Source: Nephrocerus scutellatus (lineage: Eukaryota > Arthropoda > Insecta > Diptera > Pipunculidae). Taken from it: DNA of 64,000 nt. The stretch lies in assembly GCA_947095585.1 (NCBI GenBank), contig OX352761.1, positions 28,363,777-28,427,776 on the forward strand, read 5' to 3'. Position numbers and translations under genes: made by a program. The notes under the pieces are model-generated. The model searched no databases, had not been told where the DNA came from, and was given only the letters and a program-made list of their open reading frames with translations. How positions within the stretch are numbered: position 1 is the stretch's first letter; every line of letters starts with the position of its first letter. Of this stretch, positions 10,790 through 22,014 are shown piece after piece.

Positions 10790-11259
10790 AATGGTCGCCG
10801 AGTACCATTCTAAACACTACTATTCATCTAAGCGACCCCCAAAACTATGGGATCGACACTAATATCGGTCACCCTCCCCTCTCCTGGGAGACAACTCACC
10901 CAGAAGGGTATCCTACCAACACTATTAATCTCAGTGGCCCAGACAACTATTGAATGGACACTAATATCGGTCATCCCCCTCAGGTATCGACCCCATCTCC
11001 CTAGAGCTGTCTTACCATCACCATTCAACGCAGGGACCCCGAAAACTATAGAATCGACACTAATATTGGTCAACCCCACTCAGTTATCGACCCCATCTCC
11101 CTAGAGCTATCTTACCATGACCATTCAAATCAGCGACCCCGAAAACTATAGAGTCGACACTAATATCGGTCAACCCTCCTCAGTTATCGACCCCATCCCA
11201 TAGAGCTACATTACCATCAACATTCAATGCAGCGACCCCGAAAACCATAGAATCGACAC

Positions 11260-12364
11260 TAGAGCCCTGCGCGGATACGTTTTTTCGTATCCGCATCCGC
11301 TCCGCATCCGCAAAAAAAATAAAAAAAAATCCGCATCCGCACTCGCGAAAAATTTTAAAATCCGCATCCGCACTCATCCGCATCCGCAAAATAGATTTTT
11401 TTTTTCAAAAAAATATTTTTTAAAACAAATAAATAAGATCATATAGTCTTCTAAGTATAACAAAAAAAACACTTCATAAAAGTTTCGTGGTTTTCTTTTA
11501 ATATCGTTGTCCTGTATAGTTCGGAACAATACTAAGAAGATTACTCGATCTAACTTACTTGATTTAAAAAAATTATAAATTTGAAATTGGAACTCGACCC
11601 GATGGCTTTTTTAGGAAAACGCAGCAATTAACTAACTTTAGAAAGTAAAAAAAACAATCTGGTTTGTATTTTTTATCAGAAATTGTTATTTCAAGTTGTA
11701 AAATAATTAAAAGGGTTAGTTAAAATTCTTTAATTCAATTTTTTATTTTATATTTAAATTTATAACCTTAAATTAATTTATAATAAGTCCCAATTGCTTT
11801 TAACTATTAAGATATCATCCACAAGATCAGGATCAATCGCACATCTTTTATCGGTCATAATGTTACCTGATGTAGAAAAAAGGCGCTCGTTTGAGTGCAA
11901 ATGTTGATTCAATCATATTGCACAATAAAAATATGTCGCAAATTGTGTGTCTAGACTCTGTCTAGACTCTAGAGCCTAATGCATTTGCTTTGCACTATAC
12001 TATACGTCTTTCGTACGTATAGTAATAGAAATTGATGTATGTGTTGAAATAAAAAGAAAGATAACGAGTAAATATACAGTATGTCTATGTATTACACATT
12101 ACACACACACACACATTTCACCATCCACAATAGCTTTTTCTTCCCAAACTCAATATTGAGATATTTGTATTTGTATTTTTTATAATGCATGCGGATACAA
12201 TGGAATATCCGCAACATGCGGATAATCCGCAACATGCGGATAAGATTTCTAAATCCGCATCCGCACTCATCCGCCAAAAACTATTGCGGTTATATCCGCT
12301 TTAATCCGCGGATAGCGGATAATTGCGGATATCCGCGGATATTACTATCCGATGCAGGGCTCTA
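11260..12364 (-). mobile_element. hAT-superfamily element 2 with ATCCGC subterminal repeats
   Basis: Ends TAGAGCCCTGC and GCAGGGCTCTA are inverted and flanked by 8-bp direct repeats ATCGACAC at 11252-11259 and 12365-12372. Dense ATCCGC/GCGGAT repeats lie inside both ends (11275-11390 and 12185-12350). At 1105 bp it is far shorter than an autonomous hAT element, and it retains the end of the transposase gene (11778-11900, minus). Confidence 0.92.
11778..11900 (-). pseudogene. hAT transposase C-terminal remnant
   Basis: The minus-strand frame reads SNERLFSTSGNIMTDKR followed by an acidic DPDLVDDILIVKSNW block and a stop at 11780-11778. This is the highly conserved end of the hAT dimerisation domain (SERxFSxxGxxxxxKR...LxPxxVxxLxFxxxN). 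Only about 40 codons survive, so no activity is possible. It shows that the element is a deletion derivative of a true hAT transposon rather than an unrelated MITE. Confidence 0.85.
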
Positions 12365-12480
12365 ATCGACACTAATATCGGTCACCCCCCTCCGTAAACG
12401 ACCCCGTACCACCTTCACCATTCAACTCATAGAATCAACACTAATATCGGTCACCCACCCCCCTGCAGCGATACATAACT

Positions 12481-12745
12481 CAACCATAGGAGCGTACTAC
12501 CAACACTATTCTTCACGGTGATACCGAAAACTGTAGCAGGAGGTAGAAAGTTTTTTACCTGTGGTAGGGGTGGCAGCAGCCTCCCACAGCCACGTGCTAC
12601 CCCCCACCACCTATATTTGATTCCAGATAGTAACTAATATGTATACCAAGTTTGGTTGCAATTGGTCGAGGCGTTCCAGAGCTAGTTAGGCACAAATATA
12701 CAAATAAATTCTCTATTATATATACATATATATAGATTAATATGC
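12481..12745 (+). repeat. Tail of the satellite-bearing element
   Basis: C-rich sequence changes at about 12640 into TACCAAGTTTGGTTGCAA, GGCGTTCCAGAGCTAG and a TATATA run. This matches in style the 3' tails of anonymous insect interspersed repeats. It suggests that the 100-bp array is the interior of one large element. Confidence 0.4.
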
Positions 12746-13493
12746 GTTTCTTGTCTAAAGATTTTTAAACAAGTGACTGAAGATGATTTTCCTTTTTATT
12801 ACAAAATTTCAAAATCTGTCTTGTATACCGGTCATGTATGAATTGCGTGACGCAAGGTGAGCTGCAATCAAACCAGATTCAAAATGTGTACTCTTTGCAT
12901 CTAAATGCAATCAATCTCGGTGTTGAGCTTCTTCGAGTATGTCCTTAAAGTAAGATGAATGAAATTTAATTAGTGTGACAAGAAATAGCCAACGTCTTCC
13001 TTCATTGCATGTATTATACTCGTATATTGAGATAAAGAGAAGGATACAAAATTCCTAAAGGCACTTGCACTTGCAGAGTCCCTGAAGGAATCATTTTCGT
13101 TTCATTTGTGAAACACCCAACAATATGGATGATGAAACTAGTCGTTTGCTTGCTTAGATTACTTCCTTGGGCTAATGAATGCAAGCGAAAATTGAATTTC
13201 AATTAAGTCAGGTTCTCTCTATAAGCAAGGAAATTACTCGATGCTGAGCAATAAGCAATATGTGTTCCTATTTGGATTTTCTCGCAAATCACTTGCGTAC
13301 ATTTACCGTTAAATTAACTATAATGTAGTGAATGGTGAGCGGTCAAGGAATGCACAAAAATGTGCCTTAGAGTACCATTTTATGCTATTAAAAGTAGATT
13401 GTACATTACATTAAAAATTCAATTGGACCAATTTTAATTGCGATTGCAGCTATTTGAGAGAACTACAATAATGCAACGATGCAGTCCTAATTT
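12746..13493. other. No gene recognised
   Basis: Unique AT-rich DNA. A 62-codon open frame on the minus strand at 13014-13202 has no recognisable motif. Confidence 0.25.
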
Positions 13494-14133
13494 TTAAATA
13501 CTCTATATTAACTTCACTTGCCCGTGGCACGGATGTCGGACGTCTGTCGTGGAATTTTGCGATCAATTTTTAACCCACTTCCCAAATCCTGATTTTATTG
13601 AAATTTTGCACACATGTGTATTTCCGGAGAAAACACTTTCTATTAAAGGCCCTTCGGGCCACGGGGTCGGGGGGCTCCCCTACAAATATTTTACAAAATT
13701 TTACTCGATTTTCTTCAAATTTTATACACATGTGTATCTCCGATAGACAACGCCTTTTGTAAAAATTTTGGAGACAGAGTTTGGAGGGTCATGGGGCCCC
13801 AACAAATTTTTTAAGAAACTTAACCTGATTTTTTTTTTTGAAATTTTATATACGTGTGTATCTTCGATGGACAAAATTTTTTGGAGTGTGGCCCTGAGGC
13901 CCGAGGGGTGCCCATATACATTTTTTAAAAATTAGCTCGATTTTCTTCAAATTTTAAACACATGCGTATCACTGATGGACAAAACTTTTTGTAAGTTTGT
14001 TAGAGTGATCGGGCCCTGTGGTGTCCATGTAAATTTTTTTAAAATTAGCGCGGTTTTCTTCAAATTTTAACACATACCCCTCTCCTATTAGAGAATTTAC
14101 ATGAAAAATTTTAATTTTTATGGGTTGTTTTTT
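13494..14133 (-). mobile_element. H element copy 4
   Basis: Starts TTTTTAAATACTCTATATTA, continues CTTGCCCGTGG, GATCAATTTTTAACCCACTT, and about five units with CACATGTGTAT or variant cores. It ends AATTTTTATGGGTTGTTTTT. Spacing between cores is about 110-120 bp. Confidence 0.85.
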
Positions 14134-14134
14134 A

Positions 14135-14315
14135 TTAACTGGCTAAAAGCCAACTTGTGAGGTTGTGATAATTCTGTATGGGCATCCTGGCGAACTTAAT
14201 TTGCTGCACCTTTTCACGATTCTCTTTCCTCCAATTCCCAGTTACATCCCCAGTTGCACCTATAAGTAATCCATCAACCATTGACCTGTTTCTAACTAAC
14301 ATTCCAGAAAAAAAT
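14135..14315 (-). other. Unrecognised open frame next to the H 5' end
   Basis: About 60 codons open on the minus strand, bounded upstream by a stop and ending in a stop at 14137-14135, immediately before the H terminus. It contains LLIGATGDVTGNWRKENRE, a compositionally protein-like stretch that I do not recognise. Its position relative to the H end mirrors the helicase fragment next to copy 5 (17190-17405), so it may be part of an autonomous relative or captured sequence. Confidence 0.3.
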
Positions 14316-14649
14316 TATTGAACCAGTAGAATGCAATTTGTTAAATTCCCCCATAAAATAAATTGAGTGAATTAGATAGCATTTATAGTAAATATATTAC
14401 ATAACGAGCGAGGACGATGAGTACTTTTCTGCGAGTAATGTATGCAGAATGTGAGTGAGTGCAGTAAATAACAAAAGTATTTTATATGTTTACTCACTAG
14501 TATGTGTAGCGGCTACTTTTGAGGCTATGTAGGTATGAAACAGTCACTTTCGTTTATGGGCGTGTGAAAAGAAACTAACGAAATCGAAAGTTATTCAATA
14601 AACTTATTTAAATTTAATGACCTAATTTTGAAAAGCGTTTATTTATCCG

Positions 14650-16215
14650 TTCCCAAAAGAACAAAAGAATTGGTAACATAGTGTGCCAAACTAGTGAACT
14701 TGTCAACACTGACGATGTCAAAATAATTATTAAAACCCTGAAAGTTAGGCAATCGACAGGTTCTGACGGTATCAAAAATCTTTATTTGAAAAATTTGCCG
14801 TTATATACGGATACGTGTTTATTACGATTATATTCAACACATATCTGAAACTACAACACTTTCCTGATTTATGGAAAAAAGCTAAAGTTGTGCCAATTCT
14901 AAAAAAGCACCATCATATGTCGGTAGCTATAGGCCTATAAGTTTGCTTAGCAGCTTTACTAAGGTTTTTGAAATTGTATTGAAAAACTGTTACTACCGAG
15001 AATTAAGCTCGGTAGGCTACGGTAGGCAGGACACCTAGCTCGCATGAGCGAAGAGGATCCTGCTCAAAAAGTCATTTTCGGTAGGATTTATGGAACACGA
15101 CGGCGATGCCGGCCAATCCTACGCTGGAATGATGGCGTATACCATGGCGCCCAGAGAGAGGGATGCAAAACCGGCTCAAAATCGGGACCGTGGAGAGACT
15201 TTTTTTGAGAGGCCAGGACCACCCCGGTTGTAGAACCAAATATGATGATGATGAATTGGATTGGAGTCTAAAAACATTCTTCCGTTAGAACAATTTGGGT
15301 TCAGACAAAATCATTCAACAACCCACCAGATCTTTAGAATTCGTAAGCAAGTCAAAAAAATTTTTTTTTAGCAAAAAGTTAACAGGTCTTGTTGGACATA
15401 GAAAAGCCATTCGATATACTATGGCATAAGAGTCTTCTTCATAATATAATAAACTATGATTTTCCACTATACCTGATCAAAACAATACGTAGTTTTCTTA
15501 ACAATCGTTTCTTTCAAAAGTCCGTAAAAAACTGTTTTTCATCAGAAAGTAATTTACTGTCAGGAGCACCCCAAGGATCTATCCTTTGCCCAGGTATTTA
15601 ACAGAGTTTTGCCACTCCACTTCAACGCCATTCAACCTCAACGAGTTTCTTGGTAAAAAGCAACACTTCCTTTTTCTTGTGAAAAAGATAGCTTGCGTTT
15701 TGCTTACATTAACTTTGACCTTCCATTTATTAAGATATTCCAGTAGAACACTGATTGTTTTTCTAACCCGGTGCAAGAAATATTTCACTCCCTCTGATTT
15801 GGCTACTATCTACATGTCTTTTATTCGTCCTAAGCTTGAGTACAATTGTCATATCTGGTCAGGTGCGCGTAAAACTAACTTGCATCAGCTTGATAGAATA
15901 CAAAACCGTGCGATAAAACTTAACGGTGACGAAAAAATTGCGAAATCAATAGATTCGCTTGAACACCGCAGGAACGTTTCCTACTTGTAACTGTTTTACC
16001 GCTTCTTCCACCAGCGGTGCTCAAGAGAAATAGCAAGATGCATGAATTCTCTCCTTGAAATTCAACCGCAATTTTCGTGGCGCTCTAAAGGCTCATTCGT
16101 TTACCCTCAATCTTTTGACGTACAGTTAACTCAGGGATTCGTTCTTCAGCCGTACAACACGTATGTGGAATGCTTTGCCAAGCTCTGTCTTTTCACATAA
16201 CAATGATCCATACTT
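14650..16215 (+). pseudogene. Jockey-like LINE, RT region, interrupted by RTE-A
   Basis: Frame-shifted RT blocks in order are: a TGSDGIKN-type palm start near 14755, WKKAKVVPIL near 14880, RPI near 14930, EQFGFRQNHST near 15288, LDIEKPFDILWH (motif A, about 15392), SGAPQGSI (motif B, about 15560), YMSFIRPKLEYNCHIWSG (about 15810) and LDRIQNRAIKLN (about 15888). The motif C segment is missing between 15601 and 15760. That stretch instead shows inverted RT sequence reading on the minus strand at 15788-15579 (SKTQAIFFTRKRK, NSVKYLGKG), which points to an internal rearrangement. Not functional. Confidence 0.75.
15003..15258 (+). mobile_element. RTE-A 3' fragment inside the Jockey copy
   Basis: AGGACACCTAGCTCGCATGA, GCGAAGAGGATCCTGCTC and the terminal ATGATGATGAA identify the RTE-A 3' end. 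It matches 3530-3755 and interrupts the Jockey reading between its RPI and EQFGFR blocks. A possible short AATT duplication flanks it. Confidence 0.8.
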
Positions 16216-16232
16216 GTATTTCGTTCATTTTT

Positions 16233-17145
16233 AAATTCTCTATATTAACTTCACTTGCCCGTGGGTCGGTCGTCGGCCGTCTGTCGTGGAATCTTGCGAT
16301 CAATTTTTAACCTACTTCCCAAGGCCCGATTTTATTGAACATATATTGAACAATTTTGCACACATCTGTATTTCCGGAGACAACACTTTCTATTAAAATT
16401 TGAGGCCCGTCGGTCCACGGGGTCGGGGGGCTCCTATACGAATATTTTACAAAATTTTACTCGATTTTCTTCAAATTTTATACACATGTGTATCTCTGAT
16501 GGACAACACTTTTTGTAAAAATTTTGCAGACCCCGGGCCCCGGGTTCGTGGGGCCCCATAAAATTTTTTTTAAAAAATTAACCCAATTTTCTTAAAATTT
16601 TATATACGCGTGTATCTCCGATAGGCAGAACTTTTTGTAAAAATTTTGGAGACCCCGGGTCCTAGGTTCGTGGGACCACATAAATTTTTTTTTAAAAAAT
16701 TTAACCCGATTTTCTTCAAATTTTATATACGCATGTATGTCCGATAGGCAAAACTTTTTGTAAAAATTTTGGAGACCCGTGCCCCAGGGTCATTGGGCCC
16801 CAACATTTTTTTTTTAAAAAAATTAACCCGATTTTTTTTAAATTTTATATATGTGTGTATCTCCGATGGGCAACACTTTTTGCAAATATTTTGGTGGCCG
16901 GGGTCTTGGGGCGCCATATAAATTTTTCAAAAAAATTAACCCGATTTTCTTCAAATTTTAAACACATGTGCATCACTGATGGACAAAACTTTTTGTAAAT
17001 TTGTTGGAGTGATAGGGCCCTGAGACCCGTGTGGTATCCATGTAAATTTTTTAAAAATTAGCCCGATTTTCTTCAAATTTTAACACATACCCATCTCTAT
17101 TAGAGAATTTACATGAAAAATTTTAACTTTTATGGGTTGTTTTTT
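16233..17145 (-). mobile_element. H element copy 5, linked to helicase remnant
   Basis: Starts TTTTTAAATTCTCTATATTA with CCCGTGGGTCGGTCGTCGG. Array cores fall near 16360, 16480, 16602, 16725, 16849 and 16960 (about 110-123 bp apart). It ends ATTAGAGAATTTACATG... TATGGGTTGTTTTTTT. Each unit pairs an AT-rich half with a GC-rich block containing CCCCGGG and GGGGCCCC. Confidence 0.88.
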
Positions 17146-17189
17146 TATAAGTGAAACTACTACTACTGAGGAGAAAATTTAGTAAGGTA

Positions 17190-17405
17190 TCAAAAATAAT
17201 TTTGTGTTGCGACATACAATTGACCATGCGAAAAGCACGAATTTTCAAGGTTAATGACGCAAACACTCAATGACTGCCCTTGTGATTTATTTATTGTAAT
17301 TGCGAATGCAAACCGCATTCGAAACTGCAAGTGCTTAATGTCTAATGGCATGTCGGTCGGAATCATTGCCTTGATAGACCGCAAAATAAGGACCGTGGAA
17401 ATGGA
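17190..17405 (-). pseudogene. Helitron/Helentron Rep-helicase C-terminal fragment
   Basis: The minus-strand frame reads VLILRSIKAMIPTDMP and RFAFAITINKSQGQSLSV, then ENSCFSHGQLYVA. This is the final Pif1-type helicase region of Helitron proteins (the TINKSQGQ and HGQLYVA motifs). An in-frame stop precedes it at about 17403, and the usual SRV sequence after YVA is replaced by QNYF and a stop, so only the last 60-70 residues survive. It lies about 45 bp upstream (in sense) of the AACCCATAAAAGTT terminus of H copy 5, on the same strand as that element's orientation. Confidence 0.85.
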
Positions 17406-19105
17406 TCAGAAATGTCACGCTGAGAGTATTTTTGTTTTCAGTTTGGAGATAACTATTTATGTCAGGTTAAGAAGCACAAACAGCATAAGAAGAAAGGAGT
17501 GTAGAGGAACTTCCCATTTGTTTTTGTAAATGATACCAGAATAATTTATGCAGCTTTTTAATTTTAAAATTTAGATTTTATAGAGTCTGTTTTTTTTCAG
17601 TTACGGAAAACAAGCTTATTATTTGCAAAGGAATATTACAAGCAATATATTTATATGGCTTCCCAGCTTGGGGAGATCTATTACATCTATAATCAGATGA
17701 TTTATTTTCGATGTATGTGTTTGAAGTATTATTCGAGGAATAATTTAATTTTAATTGTATTAAATTACACGAGTTTTTTGAATATAAATTGCATACTGGC
17801 TAGCGATTTTACACCAAATGTATATATCAACGGAAGTAAAGAGTGGTAATTGTTTGCAGTATGGAATTTTTCAACAAAAGGTTTAATGTAAAATGAACTT
17901 AAAAAGTAATATTAAACATGCAAATATATGAAAAACTCTTTAACTCAGTAATACTATGATTATTTTATCGTATTATAATTTAGCTTGGTTTTTTGATCAT
18001 TAAAGTTAATAGGATCATAAAAATGGTAATGTACTTAGTATTAAATTTTTTCTTTTGGAAGACGTTAGCAACAAAGAGTACACGTACTTTTGGTCATATA
18101 AGATAGATCATTTATTTTGATTGGACCTCAAAACTTTCCCATGAGTATATTCAGTTTATTAGCCATTAAGTATTTTCATTGATATTTTTGGTAAATGCAA
18201 AGTCACATTGCATTCGATATAAAATTGTAAAAGCAAAACCTAAATTAAATATTTATTTTATTAGTAACTTATTCTTTAACTGCCCAACTCCAACGTAATG
18301 GAATATAACACTTTATTTTGACCTGTTTCTAAAATATATGTAGCATATTAAAATACAATTGCAATTTTATTTCGTTTTACTATACCTATCATTAAAATTC
18401 TCATCAATCCTTTTTCATACATGCACAGCACGAACAGGAATTTATTTTGTTTTAATGTGCAATCGTTTTCCTTTTTATGCGTATGCAATATACTTTATTT
18501 ATTATTTTTCTTTTCATTTACGACCACAGGACATCTGCTTAGATTTGTAATTTATGCGAGCATGAAGACAATGAAACGGATTTTATTTATTTGAATGATT
18601 GCTCAGCAGAAAGTTTTAATGAAGATTAATATGTAATAATTTTATCTACTGCGTATATCTGTGGGTAACAGATGCGTGTGCTCAAATTTATTTTATACAT
18701 TACTATGAATTAGATAGTTTTATTATTTTCTCTAATATAATGTTTTATGAGTCTAAAGATAAGTCAATTATATCAGGTGGCTTTGTGTGTTTTCTTACGC
18801 AAAAAGAGTCTAATCGCAACGAGCAAATTGCTATTAGTAACTGCTTTCACTTCCATGTTGTCTAATGCAATTCGGGTTCTAATTTAAGCTATGCGTCTAG
18901 GCAACCTGTATATTGGCTCCTAACCTATTATTCACCAAAGCTGATTTCCACGTAATAATGTTGGCATCTATGGAGTTTCGGTTAGGTTCAACTAAATCGA
19001 GCAATCGACTACAGCTGCTTTGGAGCTCGAGCATAAGTATACATTGATCATTCGTTGCATGAACAAGTTTTAAATTTCTTATTTAGTCAACCTTACTTAA
19101 AAGGG
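17406..19105. other. No gene recognised
   Basis: Unique, strongly AT-rich DNA. Several 60-65 codon frames have biased, hydrophobic, non-conserved-looking composition. No mobile element was recognised. Confidence 0.3.
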
Positions 19106-19998
19106 TTATCACTATCATCATCATCATATTTGGCTCTACAACCGGGGTCCGGTCCTGGCCTCCCGCAAAAAGTCTCTCCACCGGTCCCGATTTCGAGCCT
19201 ATCACTATCATACTACTCTTCTATTCTGCTGATGGCTTACCGGTGAGCAGTGACCAATTCAGTAGATGATAAGACCAAAACTAAAACTAAACCAAGATAT
19301 TAATAAGTTTAGATAACAATTTTCACCAATTAATTGCAAAGCTGCGATAAAAATAAATAATATATTCACCCTTTTTAGGAGATATTGAATAAAATTATTG
19401 AACCTATAAAATATAAAAGCAATTTTATTTTTTTTATAATATTACATTGAGCTGTAGAAATTTTATTTACTCGTAAATAAACTAAGTAAACTCGTAAATA
19501 CAAGGGTAGTTTTTTCATAAAAGTGAACAAAGTGTTTTATCATTAAATTCCATTTCACTTTGCAGCGTGTGCAATTTTTTATTCTGTATCGTATCGTATT
19601 CGTGTCATTGTAACTTTTTTAATCATCCTGAAAAAGGTAATAAAATAACGAATCGGAGTATTATGGCCTCTCGCAAAATATCTCCCATCGGTCCTGATTT
19701 TGAAACAATGTCCTGTTCTACGCCATCTTTCCATAAATTCCTGTCCTATTAATTTCACCGCAAAGAACTTTCCGAACAATATCCTATTTGCTCATGTGAG
19801 CTGGGTGTTCTGCTCTCCGAAGCCTACTGGGCTTAATTTTCTTCACGGTGTCTACTTCGCGGTAACGCATGTAGATCTCATAACATACGAAGCCAACAAT
19901 CCTTCGTAAGACTTTTCTCTTGAAGGCGGCTAAGAGGTCAGCATGCTTTTTGCTAAGCGAAGGCTTGGATCCATATGTAAGTTCCATGACCATTATTA
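19106..19998 (-). pseudogene. RTE-like LINE type A, two minus-strand pieces
   Basis: Piece one, 19106-19205, is the 3' end (plus view: ATCATCATCATATTTGGCTC, CCGGTCCCGATTTCGAGCC). Piece two, 19655-19998, carries the C-terminal coding region: KKHADLLAAFKRKVLRRIVG, YREVDTVKKIKPSRLRRAEH. The 450 bp between them is AT-rich unique sequence. Both pieces are decayed. Confidence 0.7.
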
Positions 19999-20465
19999 TA
20001 TAGACCATATATATACATACACCTTAAAAAATTTGGCCCTAAGGTACGACAATCTAGCAAACTTATTAGTAATTTTAGGGCTGATTCTTCAAAGGGCAAA
20101 TCGTAAACGTTTACTGCTTTCTTCCTATGAATCAGCAATTTTTTATGTAAGTTAATATTTATCGGTGATGTCAAAAAAATTGGCAAGGGGTTCTGCTTCT
20201 GTTTCTGAAAAAAAAATTAATTTTAAATATTAGAATATTTTACGTATTTTTCTTATTATTTTATGCGTGGTTATTTTATATATATTATTATATATATTTT
20301 TTTTTATTACGAAAAATAATAAATTATGTTTCCGCATTCACAATCACAATCGTGCTATCAAATGCACCGTTGTGGTACAACTAACCTGGTCTGTTTCTTA
20401 TGTTGATACGTCTTTAGAACAAAGCATTCAAGTTCAGTAATAATGTGCTTAAAATCACTCATCAT
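19999..20465. other. No gene recognised
   Basis: AT-rich DNA with TA and T runs around 20275-20305. Confidence 0.25.
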
Positions 20466-20750
20466 CAACATTTTTGCTTCTACAATTTCTCCACCGGTCC
20501 CGATTACGGGGGATTGTCATCCAGTTGGCATCTGGGCGTTCTGGTGGCGTGGCCACGGTATACTTTGTTTTCTCAAATATGTGCAGCCTCCTCGATCGGG
20601 ATGAAAGCTTCTTGCGTAACTCTTGGTTTCTACAATTTATGGCTACCATCGAGTCGAAGTTACCACCTGGGTACGTTCGAACTAGCATAAGGTTCGGGTT
20701 TTGGCTGCGGGGCTTAACTGGTTGCAAGAGGGGATCCATAAGGAGATACC
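20466..20750 (-). pseudogene. RTE-like LINE type A, internally deleted copy
   Basis: On the minus strand, sequence like 9150-9245 (AGAAGCTTTCATCCCGATCG, then ACCGTGGCCACGCC) is joined to 3'-end sequence (GCCAACTGGATGACAATCCC, ATCGGGACCGGTGGAGAAA). It ends in GTTGATGATGAG. The region between is missing, like the copy at 3140. Confidence 0.65.
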
Positions 20751-20959
20751 AAGGTGCGCAAAACTTGTACTCGCAACGACCAAATGTTTACTTGCTGCCA
20801 TATATATGACTCGTTGTCTGTTGTCACTAGTGCTCTCGTGGGTGTAGATGTACTGCCTGAATTCTGGCTTCCGACCTTTTTTGTAGTTATTCATATTTCC
20901 AAGAATGACTTATACATCATACTGAGGACAGGCATGTAGTACCCGTTTGATCTTCATCG

Positions 20960-21735
20960 TTTGAGAAATCCTCTGTAGGTGCTAAGGTATCGAGAATCAA
21001 GTACTTCTCCTCAATACTGGTATCCAAAGAAATTATCAATACCTACTTGGTATCGCAACTAATGTATCGATACATACTCGCATCGAATGAAAGTGAAAAC
21101 AACCTTTATATATTTTTATTTATCCCTTTTATTTTTATATATTATCGAAAAAAAACATTTTGTGGGATAATTCCCAAAAACAGTAATTTTTCTAAATGTT
21201 TTGCACTTAATCGATTTTAGGTTGTGGTGATTGTTGATTCTTTGTACAAAAAAGAAGCATTGCTTTCATAACTTCCCACTTTTCTAGTGGATTCGATTTT
21301 AAAGCAAAAACATGGGAAGACAAATAAATAGACACTGTATCACTTTTAATGTTTGTCTGTCTTCTTCGGTGTCTGTATTCTAATTGATACAATTTCCTTG
21401 TGATGTTTCCAGAAATCGTAATCTGCTTGTCCGAATCGCTGCTCAACATAGCCAAATCTTGTTTGACTAGCTGCTTCAGTCTCTGAATCAATCTTCCACA
21501 GGCACTTGAAAATCGATATTTTTGAACCGCTTGAAATTTCTTGAAATCTGAGTACAATGTTTTTTGGAAACTGGTGACCATTTTCTCTTTTTCCAAAAAA
21601 TTTAACATTACAATTATTTTCTAAGCTCTTATGTATTTTTCACCGAAGATAAACCAACTACAACCAAGTACTTCTTTTCAAACGACTTGGTATCGCAACC
21701 AAAAGTATCGATGACAAAAGTACTTGGCGTATGGT
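20960..21735 (-). mobile_element. Decayed hAT-like element 3 with TATCGA subterminal repeats
   Basis: Both ends carry related stretches: ACTTGGTATCGCAACTAATG at 21046-21065 and ACTTGGTATCGCAACCAAAA at 21683-21702, each followed by GTATCGAT. TATCGA motifs are frequent outside these too. Between them lies a probable hAT transposase fragment. No clean terminal repeat or 8-bp duplication was found, so the limits are uncertain. Confidence 0.45.
21207..21608 (-). pseudogene. Probable hAT transposase fragment
   Basis: A 133-codon open frame. LYSDFKKFQAVQKYRFSSAC resembles the LDPRFK block of hAT transposases, and DTVSIYLSS...SNPLEKWEVM resembles the region before the C-terminal dimerisation domain (YL...NPLxWW). 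The catalytic acidic residues and the terminal SERxFS block are absent. I am moderately sure of the family and sure that it is incomplete. Confidence 0.5.
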
Positions 21736-21739
21736 CTAA

Positions 21740-22014
21740 AATTGACCCTGTAAAAAGAATGCATAGCCATTAATTTATTGCTTTAAGCCCGAATCATTCT
21801 TTTGCTGACTAGGAAGCTTATTCTGACCACATGAGACATCATGCACGACAGCTGTAACATATATCATATTATGATTTTTGTAAGATACTATTCCTCACAT
21901 ATTTTGGGATACTGTTATGTCAACTTTATATCTAAACAGTTTATCGGCTAGCTGTTGTGCAGCTCAAGCTCTATGCAATGGGCAGTTTTTTTTCGTATAC
22001 TTGTTTCTTTATAA
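21740..22014. other. No gene recognised
   Basis: AT-rich spacer without recognisable features. Confidence 0.25.

Larger units (their letters stand above)
10790..12480. repeat. About 100-bp tandem repeat array, interrupted by hAT element 2
   Basis: Units share AACTATAGAATCGACACTAA and TATCGACCCCATC. Starts of the core fall near 10843, 10944, 11044, 11146 and 11243 (spacing about 97-102 bp). The array resumes after the insertion at 12365 with one full and one shortened unit. It is C-rich, unlike its surroundings. One diverged single unit is seen inside hAT element 1 near 5320. Confidence 0.75.

Noticed and set aside
21062..21071. TATCGATA considered as a DRE/insulator site
   Set aside because: TATCGA recurs across the decayed hAT element ends, so it is better explained as transposon subterminal sequence.
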